Below the pieces are notes generated by a model. The model was not told the DNA's origin. It saw only the letters and a list, made by a program, of their open reading frames with translations, and did no database searches. Shown one piece after another: positions 9,101 through 15,793 of a stretch of 18,466 nucleotides of DNA (the first letter of the stretch is position 1; every line of letters begins with the position of its first letter). The position numbers and the translations under genes were made by a program. The DNA is taken from the NCBI GenBank assembly GCA_007026445.1, contig VDMD01000271.1, positions 1 to 18,466 of the forward strand, given 5' to 3'. The DNA comes from Schizophyllum amplum. Lineage: Eukaryota > Basidiomycota > Agaricomycetes > Agaricales > Schizophyllaceae.

Positions 9101-9999
9101 AAATAAGCATGAAGAGCTTGCTTGGGCCGCACGTTCGCATGGCAATGGCCAAGGCCTTGCCACAACGTTGGACTGGCGATGCGTTGGAGTGGTTCATGAC
9201 CTTGAACCTTGACGAGCAGCTGCAGAAGACCGAGAGCCTCAATAGCCTCCTACTTGCCATCAAGAATCATTACATGACGGACGAGTGGATCATGGATCGA
9301 ACTTACGAGTTCGAATCCATGCGCTTCCGGCAGCGGGGAAACGAGTCTGAGACTCCGGAGCAGTTCCTTCGACGCCGGTACCGTTATGCCATGTTCTTAT
9401 TCCCGAACGATCTCGACGGCACTACTGCTATCGGCCGCATACTGCTCACTGCCCCCTACCCATGGAAGCGGCAGCTGGGAGATCGGATCGTTGGCATCGA
9501 CACTGTCGCCAAGCTGTTGGATCGCGCCTACGCCGACCGAGCTTTGCTCCTCTCCTCGTGGCGCGAGTCCCTGCGTGACCCCACCTACCGCGCGTACAAT
9601 CGCATTCTTGAACCCGGCGGATCCTTCAAGCGGGGGCCGGTGCGACGCTCCGGCATGGCTGTTGAAGCTGGATCAGAGGGTGAATGGGTCGCGGAAGAGG
9701 AGGTTACTGGGGACTACGACGAGGTGATAGCGTATATCAATCGCGCGGAGACAGCAGCGGGTCGGACGTCCAGCAGCAAGGCTGCTCCCAAGCCTCTGCG
9801 GATTGCAGATGTACCAAAAGAATGTTGGCCTCATGGACGGACCGAGAAGGGATATAAGTTCACGCGCGACGACTCGAACGAGAGCAAGCGACCGCCGAAA
9901 GACGCGTGCTATATATGCAGCAGCCCGAAACATTTTGCTCGCGATTGCCGACACCTCGAACAGTGGCGCTACCTGTACCGTATAAACCTCGTGTCATGA
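6151..9999 (+). CDS. Gag-like CCHC zinc-knuckle protein of LTR element 1
   Basis: The 1282-residue ORF starts at the first ATG after the LTR (CATACCATGTC) and is the structural, nucleic-acid-binding protein of a Ty3/Gypsy-like element by family knowledge. Residues 1-330 are Ser/Arg/Pro-rich and look disordered. A folded part follows (about 334-600, with WLQWTKLMDESLK and LNDAYIRWYHPHKQ). Then comes a highly charged RS/RE-rich stretch (about 820-935). About 963-1140 resembles a retrotransposon Gag core (LPTWDGKDIMKYI, WTGDALEWFMTL, EFESMRFRQRGNESETPEQF). A zinc knuckle of the form C-X2-C-X4-H-X4-C lies at residues 1253-1266. Likeness fades soon after; the last codons and the stop come from the next element's LTR start, so the product is truncated. 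The length is unusual for Gag and the N-terminal 900 residues are unexplained. Confidence 0.8.
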   Translation: MSSAKSKSQPEANADAKAPKTLATKLSTQSRYLPSNASPAVTRRKSRSGSAASTQLGGSRSASVSRDEDPTAAGPPTTPVTDLSPLPFALATAARDDSSVDPPRIAAPKPLPVKLASTSESGGRVISLDEPDEPRSKSSASLTGNAPRENEAKGMTNWLPLGSDSITMALQRRRTSERDADAAGGRKIPSPDAAARASSRESNRAEPQSTSRAPSPRAPTPRVPSREASQAGSRAGSREGRSEKTRAGTPRPSRANSLDQVSEGGSNRSRNRARRDSLAPSAGTASPAATEYDSTGLVLPRKRPGDSNLLTTTPPRSLAESFEGFHEPAKTKSMPLFRVSWLQWTKLMDESLKESVTKYHSRPDPGSWPVTLHFGAKFGRVPGYGADKTRLLNDAYIRWYHPHKQLAWQTNLDTEAEAISQLQIDRRADVVRVPAEDLPVDRTESFTLNYEKIVRIGQALLGVEQVLVALHSVNGRTLEESYALDRDFVMLRGMEFSSSRSEVASTAVVLCRRFAQARYHVRDLFAQLQFANIGEVTGSDFSVSDDLVSTDRSLRLEYPKGSARDALARYSAREEYEAPMREVSGLYLEHVKQDVSLGRTRTTPVVARKHPPLSSTKPLLRQLSSTPYNELVEQTATVEYRSDPPRTVQRERRVAYEEDPTDDDRASSVDTARSRSQGSRDSPVERGKGKARAKGERPVSEAEIISAIGFDSGGHFPRLPGVAPSASAIGRIRAASPVPTVSSRRSSLSPSDSVSHHDSEGGGPLFSRRYTDRPPSPRASAVTERGRATVQVLSPKADALSNLLSNAAEGKGLIPSRAEDKKRDGPPHMDKGPRRSSLRRDRDEGRAVERASERSRRQDARLNEESTSREERHQRDKREDRQKDVRRRDERTERSGRGNNGGDGSPDRGSSSGRQRRKEHRYRKRHDSSSSSSTDPSDEMSEVDKRRSHRRKKDEEAEYKVKTTLNLSDLPTWDGKDIMKYISEISMKSLLGPHVRMAMAKALPQRWTGDALEWFMTLNLDEQLQKTESLNSLLLAIKNHYMTDEWIMDRTYEFESMRFRQRGNESETPEQFLRRRYRYAMFLFPNDLDGTTAIGRILLTAPYPWKRQLGDRIVGIDTVAKLLDRAYADRALLLSSWRESLRDPTYRAYNRILEPGGSFKRGPVRRSGMAVEAGSEGEWVAEEEVTGDYDEVIAYINRAETAAGRTSSSKAAPKPLRIADVPKECWPHGRTEKGYKFTRDDSNESKRPPKDACYICSSPKHFARDCRHLEQWRYLYRINLVS

Positions 10000-10567
10000 C
10001 GCGCCCGTAACCCCTATGTCTTTTCCCTTTCCGTTTATTCCTTTTCCTCTATTTTCCCTTGTTATTACCGGGCTCTGCCGACTTCCCCTTTTGGACTTCT
10101 CTTCTTATCTGCCGTACCGTGTGGACAGACACTGCTCGCTTACATTCTCGCTTACATTCCTCACACCTGACCTGTATTCCTGACTCATTCCGCCTTCTTA
10201 CTTACTCAGCCTTGACACAGCTCCCAGTAGTATGTATACCAGACCCCGGCGCACACCTAGTCCCCCATCTTGACCTCTTGGTCTTTGGGACTAGGTGAGC
10301 CTTACTTACTATCTGCATGCCAATGCTAACTTGGTCTTTGGGACTAGCTTGCACAACGCGCGCCCCTTGTCGATCTGTGCTCTACGCCGTCGACGCCAGT
10401 CAGGATCCCCATCCCTCTCTCTCGCCCTGCACGTGCCGATCACGTGTGGTGTTGACCCTCCGTTGTTTGTTGGTGTTGTGTAGTCGCTCCGGGTCTCGAC
10501 ACCTCATTAGGTCAAGATCCCCTACTGCACCGGCGCCCACACCTAGGTCGCCCCTGCAGGCCCTACA
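9992..10567 (+). repeat. Putative 5' LTR of element 2
   Basis: A pyrimidine-rich, non-coding stretch of about 576 bp starting TGTCATGACG and ending CCCTACA (TG...CA). It holds two identical 18-bp direct repeats (CTTGGTCTTTGGGACTAG at 10277-10294 and 10330-10347). It also holds an 11-bp inverted repeat (CACCTAGTCCC at 10254-10264 against 10287-10297) and two CACGTG motifs (10430-10435 and 10441-10446). The left end is supported by the loss of coding likeness in element 1. The right end is a guess: what follows (GTGCCCACCACG) lacks a clean TGG primer-site start. Confidence 0.45.
10254..10297. repeat. LTR hairpin, 11-bp perfect stem
   Basis: CACCTAGTCCC (10254-10264) is the exact reverse complement of GGGACTAGGTG (10287-10297), with a 22-base loop. 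The right arm overlaps the first of the two 18-bp direct repeats. It could be a transcript structure, a terminator or a protein site in the LTR. Confidence 0.7.
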
Positions 10568-10570
10568 GTG

Positions 10571-10971
10571 CCCACCACGTCCTTCCGCATCCCGTCCGAA
10601 TCCCCGCCCCCGCAGTTACCGTGTCACGGCCTACCGCACGGCCTCGACAACGAAGGAGACACAGTATTCCTCACCGAAGATCTAGAATCTTACGAGTACT
10701 GTGACGACAATCCCTGCCCCAACCAGAGCCGTTCCATCTCCCACCCCATCACCCTTCGCAACTACGAGGACCAACCCATAACTCTCGTCCCCTCCGTTGT
10801 TCAGCCAGTTATTGTCCCCCGCATCGGACGTACCCGCACCAGCCGCCCGTCTTCACACACTCCGTCACGCACCGAGACTCCCGTCCCCGAATTCTTCGCA
10901 CAGACTCGCGAAGATCGCCCGCCCTCACCTGAAGAGGAAGCCGAACCCGTACCTGCTCTCCCCGTTGCTGA
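10571..10971 (+). pseudogene. Coding-like region ahead of gag (first part of extra ORF)
   Basis: The frame is open from the putative LTR end and shows C-ending codons from about 10650 to 10970, but contains no ATG. It encodes a non-repetitive acidic segment (TVFLTEDLESYEYCDD) and then Pro/Ser/Glu-rich sequence (PSPEEEAEPVPALPVA). Near 10970 the codon preference moves to the next frame, where a 121-residue ORF begins. Read together they would be one protein of about 250 residues split by a one-base shift. The true start is not visible and may have been lost or lie across an intron. Confidence 0.4.
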
Positions 10972-11337
10972 ATGGACGGCTGCACCTACTGCGCCAACGC
11001 CACCGACCGCGCCACTCTCCACACCCTCGACACCGAGTACTCCCGCAAGTACCACCGACTCTTCCAGAGCACCGAGACCTACCGCCTCCGCATTAACCGC
11101 ATTCTCCTCGATCTCTCCCAACGCGTCCGCGGCCCCCGTTTCGTCAAGCACGCTAGACACCTCCGCCTCCGAGCCGACCTTGTCGAAGCCCGAGGAAACC
11201 ATCACCGCACCAGCAACCGCTTCCAGGCCCACGCCCAACGTCGTGAGCAGCTTACCGACCACATCCTCCTTCATTGCCCCGCACTCCCCATCGCTTTCCA
11301 CGCCGAACCCGCCCACGAATCCGACGACGAAATCTAA
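10972..11337 (+). CDS. Extra 121-residue ORF ahead of gag in element 2
   Basis: The ORF starts at ATG 10972, overlapping nothing but abutting an in-frame TGA at 10969, and ends in TAA only seven bases before the gag ATG. Almost every codon ends in C, the preferred pattern of this genome. The overlapping gag-frame reading is a Pro/Ser/Thr-rich low-complexity string with poor codons. The protein starts with a CTYC pair, is then rich in Arg, His and Leu and probably helical (RLRINRILLDLSQRVRG, RREQLTDHILLHCPALP), and has an acidic end (ESDDEI). It is probably the C-terminal part of a longer ORF that starts in the preceding frame. I do not recognise the family. Its place between LTR and gag suggests an accessory or Gag-related role, but that is inference. 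Confidence 0.55.
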   Translation: MDGCTYCANATDRATLHTLDTEYSRKYHRLFQSTETYRLRINRILLDLSQRVRGPRFVKHARHLRLRADLVEARGNHHRTSNRFQAHAQRREQLTDHILLHCPALPIAFHAEPAHESDDEI

Positions 11338-11344
11338 TCCCAGC

Positions 11345-12489
11345 ATGTCTCAAGTCAACGCGCAAGACGTGCTTCAGGCGGTCAACAAGCTCACGACCGC
11401 TCTCTCGCAGCCGAAGAACGACGGGAAGACGGTGCGGGAGCCTGCCCCCTTCAAGGGAGAAGGAGGAGATGCCCGCCGCTTCCTGGGCTTCCTGAACGCC
11501 TGGGCCAAGAGCAAGCCTTCACTCAACGACACTGCCGGTGCCCGCAAGCCGGACGCATGGATCACCTCGGCTCTGTCGTACCTCGAGGGCAAGGCTGGCC
11601 TCTGGGCTACCCCTTTCGTCAACAAGCTCGCGAAAGGAGAGAAGCCCTTCGAGCTCACGGCCGAGGAGCAGGCCAAGGGCGACATGAAGGACTCTTACGA
11701 CAAGTTCGTTCACCTCTTCAACCAGCGCTGGTTGCCCGCGGATGATGCGCAGGAGGCCAAGAACCAGCTCGAAGCGCTCACTGTCGACGGACAGGGCGTA
11801 CCGGCTTTCTGTGCTAGCTTCCGCGAGCTGGCGGACCGCACCAATCTGACGGACGCGGACCTGCTGGACCGCTTCAAGAAGAAGCTACCCAAGGATGTCA
11901 AGAACCTCGAGTTCTTGATGGAGGCGCTCCTCGGCAAGTCCACCAAGCTGAGCACCCTCATTGACCGGACCCTCAGCGCATACGCTCACATCCGCAACGA
12001 GACCCCCGCCACCCAGTCCGCCTCACGCTCCAGCGCTCCCGCTCGCGACCCTTACGCTATGGATGTTGATGCAACGCGCGCCGCCGCCGCACCTCCTCGC
12101 GGTCCTCGCCCCGCCGGCAACGGGCGCACGCGCGAGGATTTCACGCGCGACATGTACAACCGCTGCTACGGCTGTGGATCTTCGGACCACCGCAAGCGCG
12201 AATGTCGCCGCGGCCACGAGACGTGCTCCTACTGCGCTCGCAAGGGACACATCTCGGGCGTCTGCCAGGACCGGTACATGGGGTATGAGCGTAACCGCGG
12301 TCTGCGCCAGCAGCGCGTTGCCGCCACCGCCTTCTCGCTGTTCCCGGAGGACGATGGCAGGCGCCCGCTATCGCCGTCGCCGCCCCGACCGCCGGCAATG
12401 CCGCCATCGCCCCCGCCGCCATTGCCGCCGCCACAGGAGTAGACGCGGCCGTGATCGAGAACCTCATCAAGGCCCTCCAGGGTTTTTAG
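11345..12489 (+). CDS. Gag polyprotein of element 2, with one frameshift near 12360
   Basis: Gag packages the retroelement RNA. The start is the first ATG in frame (CAGCATGTC), seven bases after the stop of the ORF before it. Residues 1-200 resemble a retrotransposon Gag core: PAPFKGEGGDARRFLGFL, WITSALSYLEGKAGLWA, FNQRWLPADDAQEAKNQL. Two zinc knuckles of the form C-X2-C-X4-H-X4-C follow at 274-287 and 294-307. As it stands the frame runs on to a TAG at 12440-12442 through a proline string. However, from about 12362 the C-ending codons lie in the -1 frame (AIAVAAPTAGN to VIENLIKALQGF), ending at TAG 12487-12489. One base was probably lost near 12360. The junction with protease looks like a -1 frameshift site. 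Confidence 0.8.
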
Positions 12490-12524
12490 TCCGGGTGCGC
12501 GCCAACGCCGCAGCGTCTGCACCC
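12480..12524 (+). promoter_or_regulatory. Candidate programmed -1 ribosomal frameshift site (gag/protease)
   Basis: The gag frame ends CAG GGT TTT TAG. The heptamer G GGT TTT (12480-12486) has the canonical X XXY YYZ form, and a -1 slip there continues as TTA GTC CGG into the open protease frame. Six bases after the heptamer, GGGTGC (12493-12498) can pair with GCACCC (12519-12524) over a 20-base GC-rich loop, as a stimulating stem-loop would. Position, frame and stop all fit. Decay by loss of one T in the T5 run is the alternative. Confidence 0.6.
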
Positions 12525-13082
12525 CCCGCTCCGTACATGCATTCCACTTCCGCTTACGATTCCACTTACTCGACCACTCTGTACGCCGTTCATGAAATAG
12601 ATCCCTCTTCATCTCATTTCCGCGTACAAGTGAAGCTCAGTGGACTCAACCGCAGTACGGACATCGCGGCCATGATTGACTCTGGAGCCACCTCGCCCTT
12701 CTTGGATAAGAAGTTCGCGCAGCGTCTCCGTATCCGTTCCTTCCCCCTCCGTCATCCGATCGCCATCTACAACATCGACGGAACCCTCAACACGGCTGGT
12801 AGCATCACCCATTTCGCCCGTCTCCGTATGACTGTCGACAACTGGGATGAATATGTCGACTTCCTGATCACCGATCTCGGTGGTGAGGACGTCATCCTCG
12901 GCCTCCCCTGGCTGCGTCAAGTGAACCCCACTATTGACTGGCAACGCGGTGAGGTTCGCATTCCCAAACCGCGCCCACCGCCAGTAGAAGTCGTCGAGGA
13001 TGACGAGGAGCCCCGCATACCTCTCGGCGAACCTTCTAACGGTGCTCTGCTGGAATACATCGGAGACGATGAGACCCTCTAG
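12486..13082 (+). CDS. Aspartic protease domain of element 2
   Basis: This is the retropepsin-type protease that matures the Gag-Pol polyprotein. The catalytic motif DSGAT is at 12678-12692 within AAMIDSGATSPFLDKKF. The second conserved segment, DVILGLPWLRQVNP, follows about 70 residues later, as usual for gag-asp proteases of Gypsy elements. The frame is entered by a -1 shift at the end of gag and has no good start codon of its own before the domain. It closes at TAG 13080-13082, directly after an acidic stretch (GDDETL). The same frame carries on into reverse transcriptase, so this stop is either a nonsense mutation or a readthrough stop. Confidence 0.8.
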   Translation, partial: LVRVRANAAASAPPAPYMHSTSAYDSTYSTTLYAVHEIDPSSSHFRVQVKLSGLNRSTDIAAMIDSGATSPFLDKKFAQRLRIRSFPLRHPIAIYNIDGTLNTAGSITHFARLRMTVDNWDEYVDFLITDLGGEDVILGLPWLRQVNPTIDWQRGEVRIPKPRPPPVEVVEDDEEPRIPLGEPSNGALLEYIGDDETL

Positions 13083-14279
13083 GAGCAGGTGAACTCCACC
13101 TCCACCACGGTTCCCCAGTCCCCGCCAGCAAAGCCGACCGTATCATCTACTCCCGATCCTGACGTACTCCCCCCTCCGCTCCTTGCACCGGATGATCTCG
13201 AGGAAGAACCACCCCTTTGCCGCCTCCGCGCCAACCGAGCCACCCGCCGCGCCTGGGTGCGTGCTGGTGTTCTGGAGGACTCCAACGAAGAAGTCTGGTG
13301 CGCTGCTGGTTTCACATATTCACAGCAACTAGCCGAGGAAGCAAACAAGGCCAAACCCCAGCGCACATTCGAGGAAATGGTACCGGAGCCCTACCGTGAC
13401 TACGCCCACGTCTTCTCCGAGGTCGAATCCGAACGCCTGCCCGCCCACAAGGCCTGGGATCATGCGATTGATCTGGTGCCCGGGGCGCCTGCCAACATGC
13501 GGACTAAGATCTATCCCATGTCCCGCAACGAGCAGGAGGAACTCGACCGATTCCTCGAAGAGAACCTTCGCAAAGGCTACATCCGCCCGTCCAAGTCCCC
13601 GCTGTCCTCGCCCGTCTTCTTCGTCAAAAAGAAGAACGGCAAGCTCCGCTTCGTCCAGGACTACCGGAAACTGAACGAGTTCACGGTGAAGAACCGGTAT
13701 CCCCTCCCCCTTGTCGCCGACATTGTCAGCCGCCTCCAAGGCTCGAAGTACTTTACCAAATTCGACGTCCGCTGGGGGTACAACAACGTCCGTATCAAGA
13801 CAGGCGACGAGTGGAAGGCCGCGTTCTCCACGAACCGCGGACTCTTCGAGCCACTGGTCATGTTCTTTGGTCTCACCAACTCGCCGGCAACATTCCAAGC
13901 CCTCATGAATTCGATCTTCTCCGACCTCATCGCTGCCGGCAAGGTTGCTGTCTACCTAGACGACATCCTCATCTTCAGCAAGACACTCGAGGACCATCGT
14001 GCCGTGGTTCGTGAGGTGCTTGCCCGTCCACGGAAGCACGATCTCTACCTTCGCCCCGAGAAGTGCGAGTTCGAGCAAGAGGAGATCGAATACCTGGGAC
14101 TCGTCATCCGCGAGGGAGAAGTTTGCATGGACCCCGTCAAGGTCGCTGCCGTCCGCGAGTGGCCCGCACCTCGCAATCTACGCGACCTCCGAGGTTTCTT
14201 AGGCTTCGCCAACTTCTACCGCCGTTTTATCCGTGACTTCTCCAAGATCAGCTTCGGCGGCCAGACAGAGCCACTTTAG
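13083..14279 (+). pseudogene. Reverse transcriptase of element 2, C-terminally truncated
   Basis: The RNA-dependent DNA polymerase domain is in the same frame as protease, after the in-frame TAG. Motifs in order: EEMVPEPYRDYAHVFSE, HAIDLVPG, SSPVFFVKKKNGKLRFVQDYR, LNEFTVKNRYPLPL, KFDVRWGYNNVRI (first catalytic Asp, 13764-13766), FGLTNSPATFQALMN, YLDD (13953-13964), then the thumb-like segment up to LRGFLGFANFYRRFIRDFSKI. Normal family members go on with an RNase H domain, but here likeness stops at 14249 and ten unrelated codons end in TAG. RNase H and integrase are missing, so this copy cannot transpose by itself. No ATG stands at its start; translation would have to come from gag-protease. 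Confidence 0.88.
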
Positions 14280-14501
14280 CTACCACTTTCCTCACACTTT
14301 CTGGGGCTAACTGGCCTCTTCCACAGACATTAGACATGTCTATAGCCTATATTAGACATGTCTTATGAATACATCAGACAGTTTTGGGTGCAATTCTTTA
14401 CAGTCCTATCTGTAGTTTATATCACTTTTCCTATTATTTTGACTAGCAATTTTTTGATCTTCTCTATTAATGATGTTTCTTATATGATGGTGTGATCATG
14501 C
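14250..14501. other. Gene-free AT-rich stretch between broken pol and repeat array
   Basis: No coding likeness is visible. The sequence turns AT-rich after 14290. It holds a few scattered copies of the palindrome found in the following array (about 14325, 14332, 14354 and 14376), the last three 22 bp apart. It may be a decayed flank of the array or the end of whatever replaced the rest of element 2. Confidence 0.5.
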
Positions 14502-15218
14502 AGACATGTCTGTAACCAGGTGTCTCTGTACGGCTAGTGATGTCTGTACAGCAAGTAATGTCTGCCCCTAGAACTGTCCGACATGCAGAAATGTCTGGCG
14601 CACATCCATGTCTGCATGTCAGAAACATCTGCGTAGTAGACACATCTGGTGTATATCTATGATTAACCAAGTAATAAATGTATCTGATAAATGTATCTCT
14701 TATTCTCCTAACATGATGCCTGCCTCCCATGACAGACATATCTGTATATGAAGCATAAATATCCAAGTCATCAGACCTTTCTGGCTGCATAGACAAGTCT
14801 GCGCTCCAGACACCTCTGTGTGACATACTTGTCTATGCAGCCAGAAAGGTCTGCCAGCAGCAACCTCTGTTACATAGAGATATCTGTGCGCACAGACATT
14901 TCTCCTCATGAGAATCAACTGCTCAACAGACATTTCTAATACATCGTAGGGTCTGCCCACAGAGATGTCTACCAATCAGATATACCAGCCAGCCAGATAT
15001 GTCTGGGCATGTGTCTGCTGATCAGATATGTCTGCGCTGCAGAAATAGCTGCGCACCAGATACATCTATTGAGCAGATATTTCACTGTGAATGACATGTC
15101 TGCGTCTGCAGACGTATCTGCAATTCAGACACTTCTATGTCGCTGTAGGGTCTGCCAGAACTGTCGGTATAACAGAAGTGTCTCGGAGACAGATATATCG
15201 GCTCGCCCGAAATGTCTG
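14502..15218. repeat. Array of about 40 short spaced palindromes, period near 17 bp
   Basis: An 11-bp imperfect palindrome close to AGAYATRTCTG returns every 16-18 bp. Starts include 14570, 14587, 14604, 14621, 14638, then 14773, 14791, 14808, 14825, 14843, 14859, 14876, 14893, 14911, 14928, 14945, 14961, 14978, 14995, 15007, 15024, 15041, 15058, 15075, 15092, 15110, 15127, 15144, 15174, 15191 and 15208. The six-base spacers differ from unit to unit and show no common sequence. Register slips occur near 14650-14734, 15000 and 15155. Palindromic units suggest a DNA-binding array or a foldback sequence. The unit is too short and too variable for CRISPR. Confidence 0.85.
14772..14853. repeat. 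Perfect 27-bp inverted repeat with 28-base loop
   Basis: The arm at 14772-14798 (CAGACCTTTCTGGCTGCATA plus seven bases) is the exact reverse complement of 14827-14853. The 28-base loop holds another array unit (CAGACACCTCTG). The arms span about one and a half array periods, including the spacers, which elsewhere are not conserved, so this is not just a by-product of the palindromic unit. Confidence 0.9.
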
Positions 15219-15560
15219 ACCTCCTATCCTATAGAATAATCTTGATCCTTCGTCTTTGCCTGTTCACATTAGCAGTCAGCGGCTAAATTAGGAAGACAAG
15301 TCGCTCACACTGTTCTGTTACTAGCTCCAAATGTAGGGTAGCTCTAAGACGCTCTAACTGTGCTACTGGCCTTATAGAGTGACACTCTATAGTACGCAGT
15401 ATTTTACATGTAATAATGGCAATGATGCCCAGCATCATTACCACATATTTATCGCAACAGAGGTACTCTTACTACAGAGAAGTACTACGTTACGCCTATT
15501 CAAGAAAGCAGAATATAGTTCAGTATTTGAAAGTAAATAAATAAGAGAGATGATGGTGAT
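15219..15560. other. Gene-free AT-rich stretch with two small hairpins
   Basis: No open frame of note and no transposon likeness. Two perfect small inverted repeats stand out: TATAGAGTG-A-CACTCTATA at 15373-15391 and AATGATGC-CCA-GCATCATT at 15421-15439. AATAAATAAG near 15536 is only base-composition noise as far as can be told. Confidence 0.5.
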
Positions 15561-15579
15561 GGGAGGGTGGGGGGAGGGG
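15561..15579 (+). other. G-quadruplex motif with one-base loops
   Basis: GGGAGGGTGGGGGGAGGGG has four or more G-runs parted by single bases, the pattern expected to form a very stable parallel quadruplex. An 11-base G run follows at 15606-15616, inside a purine-rich stretch of about 130 bp. It lies about 215 bp beyond the stop of the minus-strand gene, on the strand that is template for that gene. Confidence 0.75.
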
Positions 15580-15793
15580 ACGTATCAAGAAAGTATCAAA
15601 CAAGAGGGGGGGGGGGAGCAGATATACGAGGTGAAAAAGTTCAAACGGCGGCGGCGGGCACAGGAGATATACAGTATACAAAAAAAAAGTTCAAGAAAGC
15701 ACAGCGGCGGCAGCGGCATGCAAGACCGGGCGATGTCCAAGACGCGACACGGGAGAGGCAGCCACAAACAGTCCGACAGGCCGCTGGACGCGC

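Larger units (their letters stand above)
5386..9991 (+). mobile_element. LTR retrotransposon 1, 5' LTR and gag region only
   Basis: The element begins where the KDZ copy 2 reading frame breaks, with TGTAGGGAGGGCC. It holds a repeat-rich non-coding LTR-like block, a primer-site candidate and a Gag-like ORF on the same strand. No protease, reverse transcriptase or 3' LTR belonging to it is present; its ORF loses likeness at the start of a second LTR-like sequence at 9992. The 3' half would have to lie outside the window or be lost. The boundaries are inferred from the TG start and the loss of coding likeness on each side. Confidence 0.65.
9992..14249 (+). mobile_element. Ty3/Gypsy-like LTR retrotransposon 2, truncated within pol
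   Basis: The element begins with TGTCATGACGCGCCCGTAAC inside the 3' end of the element 1 gag ORF. Order on the plus strand: LTR-like block, an extra ORF, gag with two zinc knuckles, aspartic protease, reverse transcriptase. Coding likeness ends after FIRDFSKI at 14249; RNase H, integrase and the 3' LTR are absent. The copy also has a frameshift in gag near 12360, a likely one near 10970, and an in-frame TAG between protease and reverse transcriptase. It is a defective copy. Protease before reverse transcriptase and the RT motifs support the Gypsy-type assignment. Confidence 0.8.

Noticed and set aside
8557..9165. 202-residue minus-strand ORF opposite the gag of element 1
   Set aside because: Same reason: antisense shadow of a charged coding region.
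10568..12442. A single 624-residue Gag ORF starting at 10568
   Set aside because: The start would be GTG, there is no ATG before 11345, and codon preference within 10972-11337 supports another frame.
12483..12487. One-base deletion in the T5 run at the end of gag
   Set aside because: It was my first reading, but the phase, the canonical heptamer and the stem at the right distance make a programmed -1 site at least as likely. It stays as the alternative.
13329..13898. 189-residue minus-strand ORF opposite reverse transcriptase
   Set aside because: It lies opposite a domain with clear RT motifs and has no motif of its own; a shadow ORF.
14332..14342. AGACATGTCT fits the p53 half-site pattern RRRCATGYYY
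   Set aside because: Fungi have no p53 of the animal type, and most array units deviate from the pattern; the likeness is a property of the palindrome.
14502..15218. CRISPR-like look of repeats with variable spacers
   Set aside because: Units of 11 bp with 6-bp spacers are far below CRISPR size, the units are degenerate, no cas genes occur, and the context is a fungal nuclear genome.
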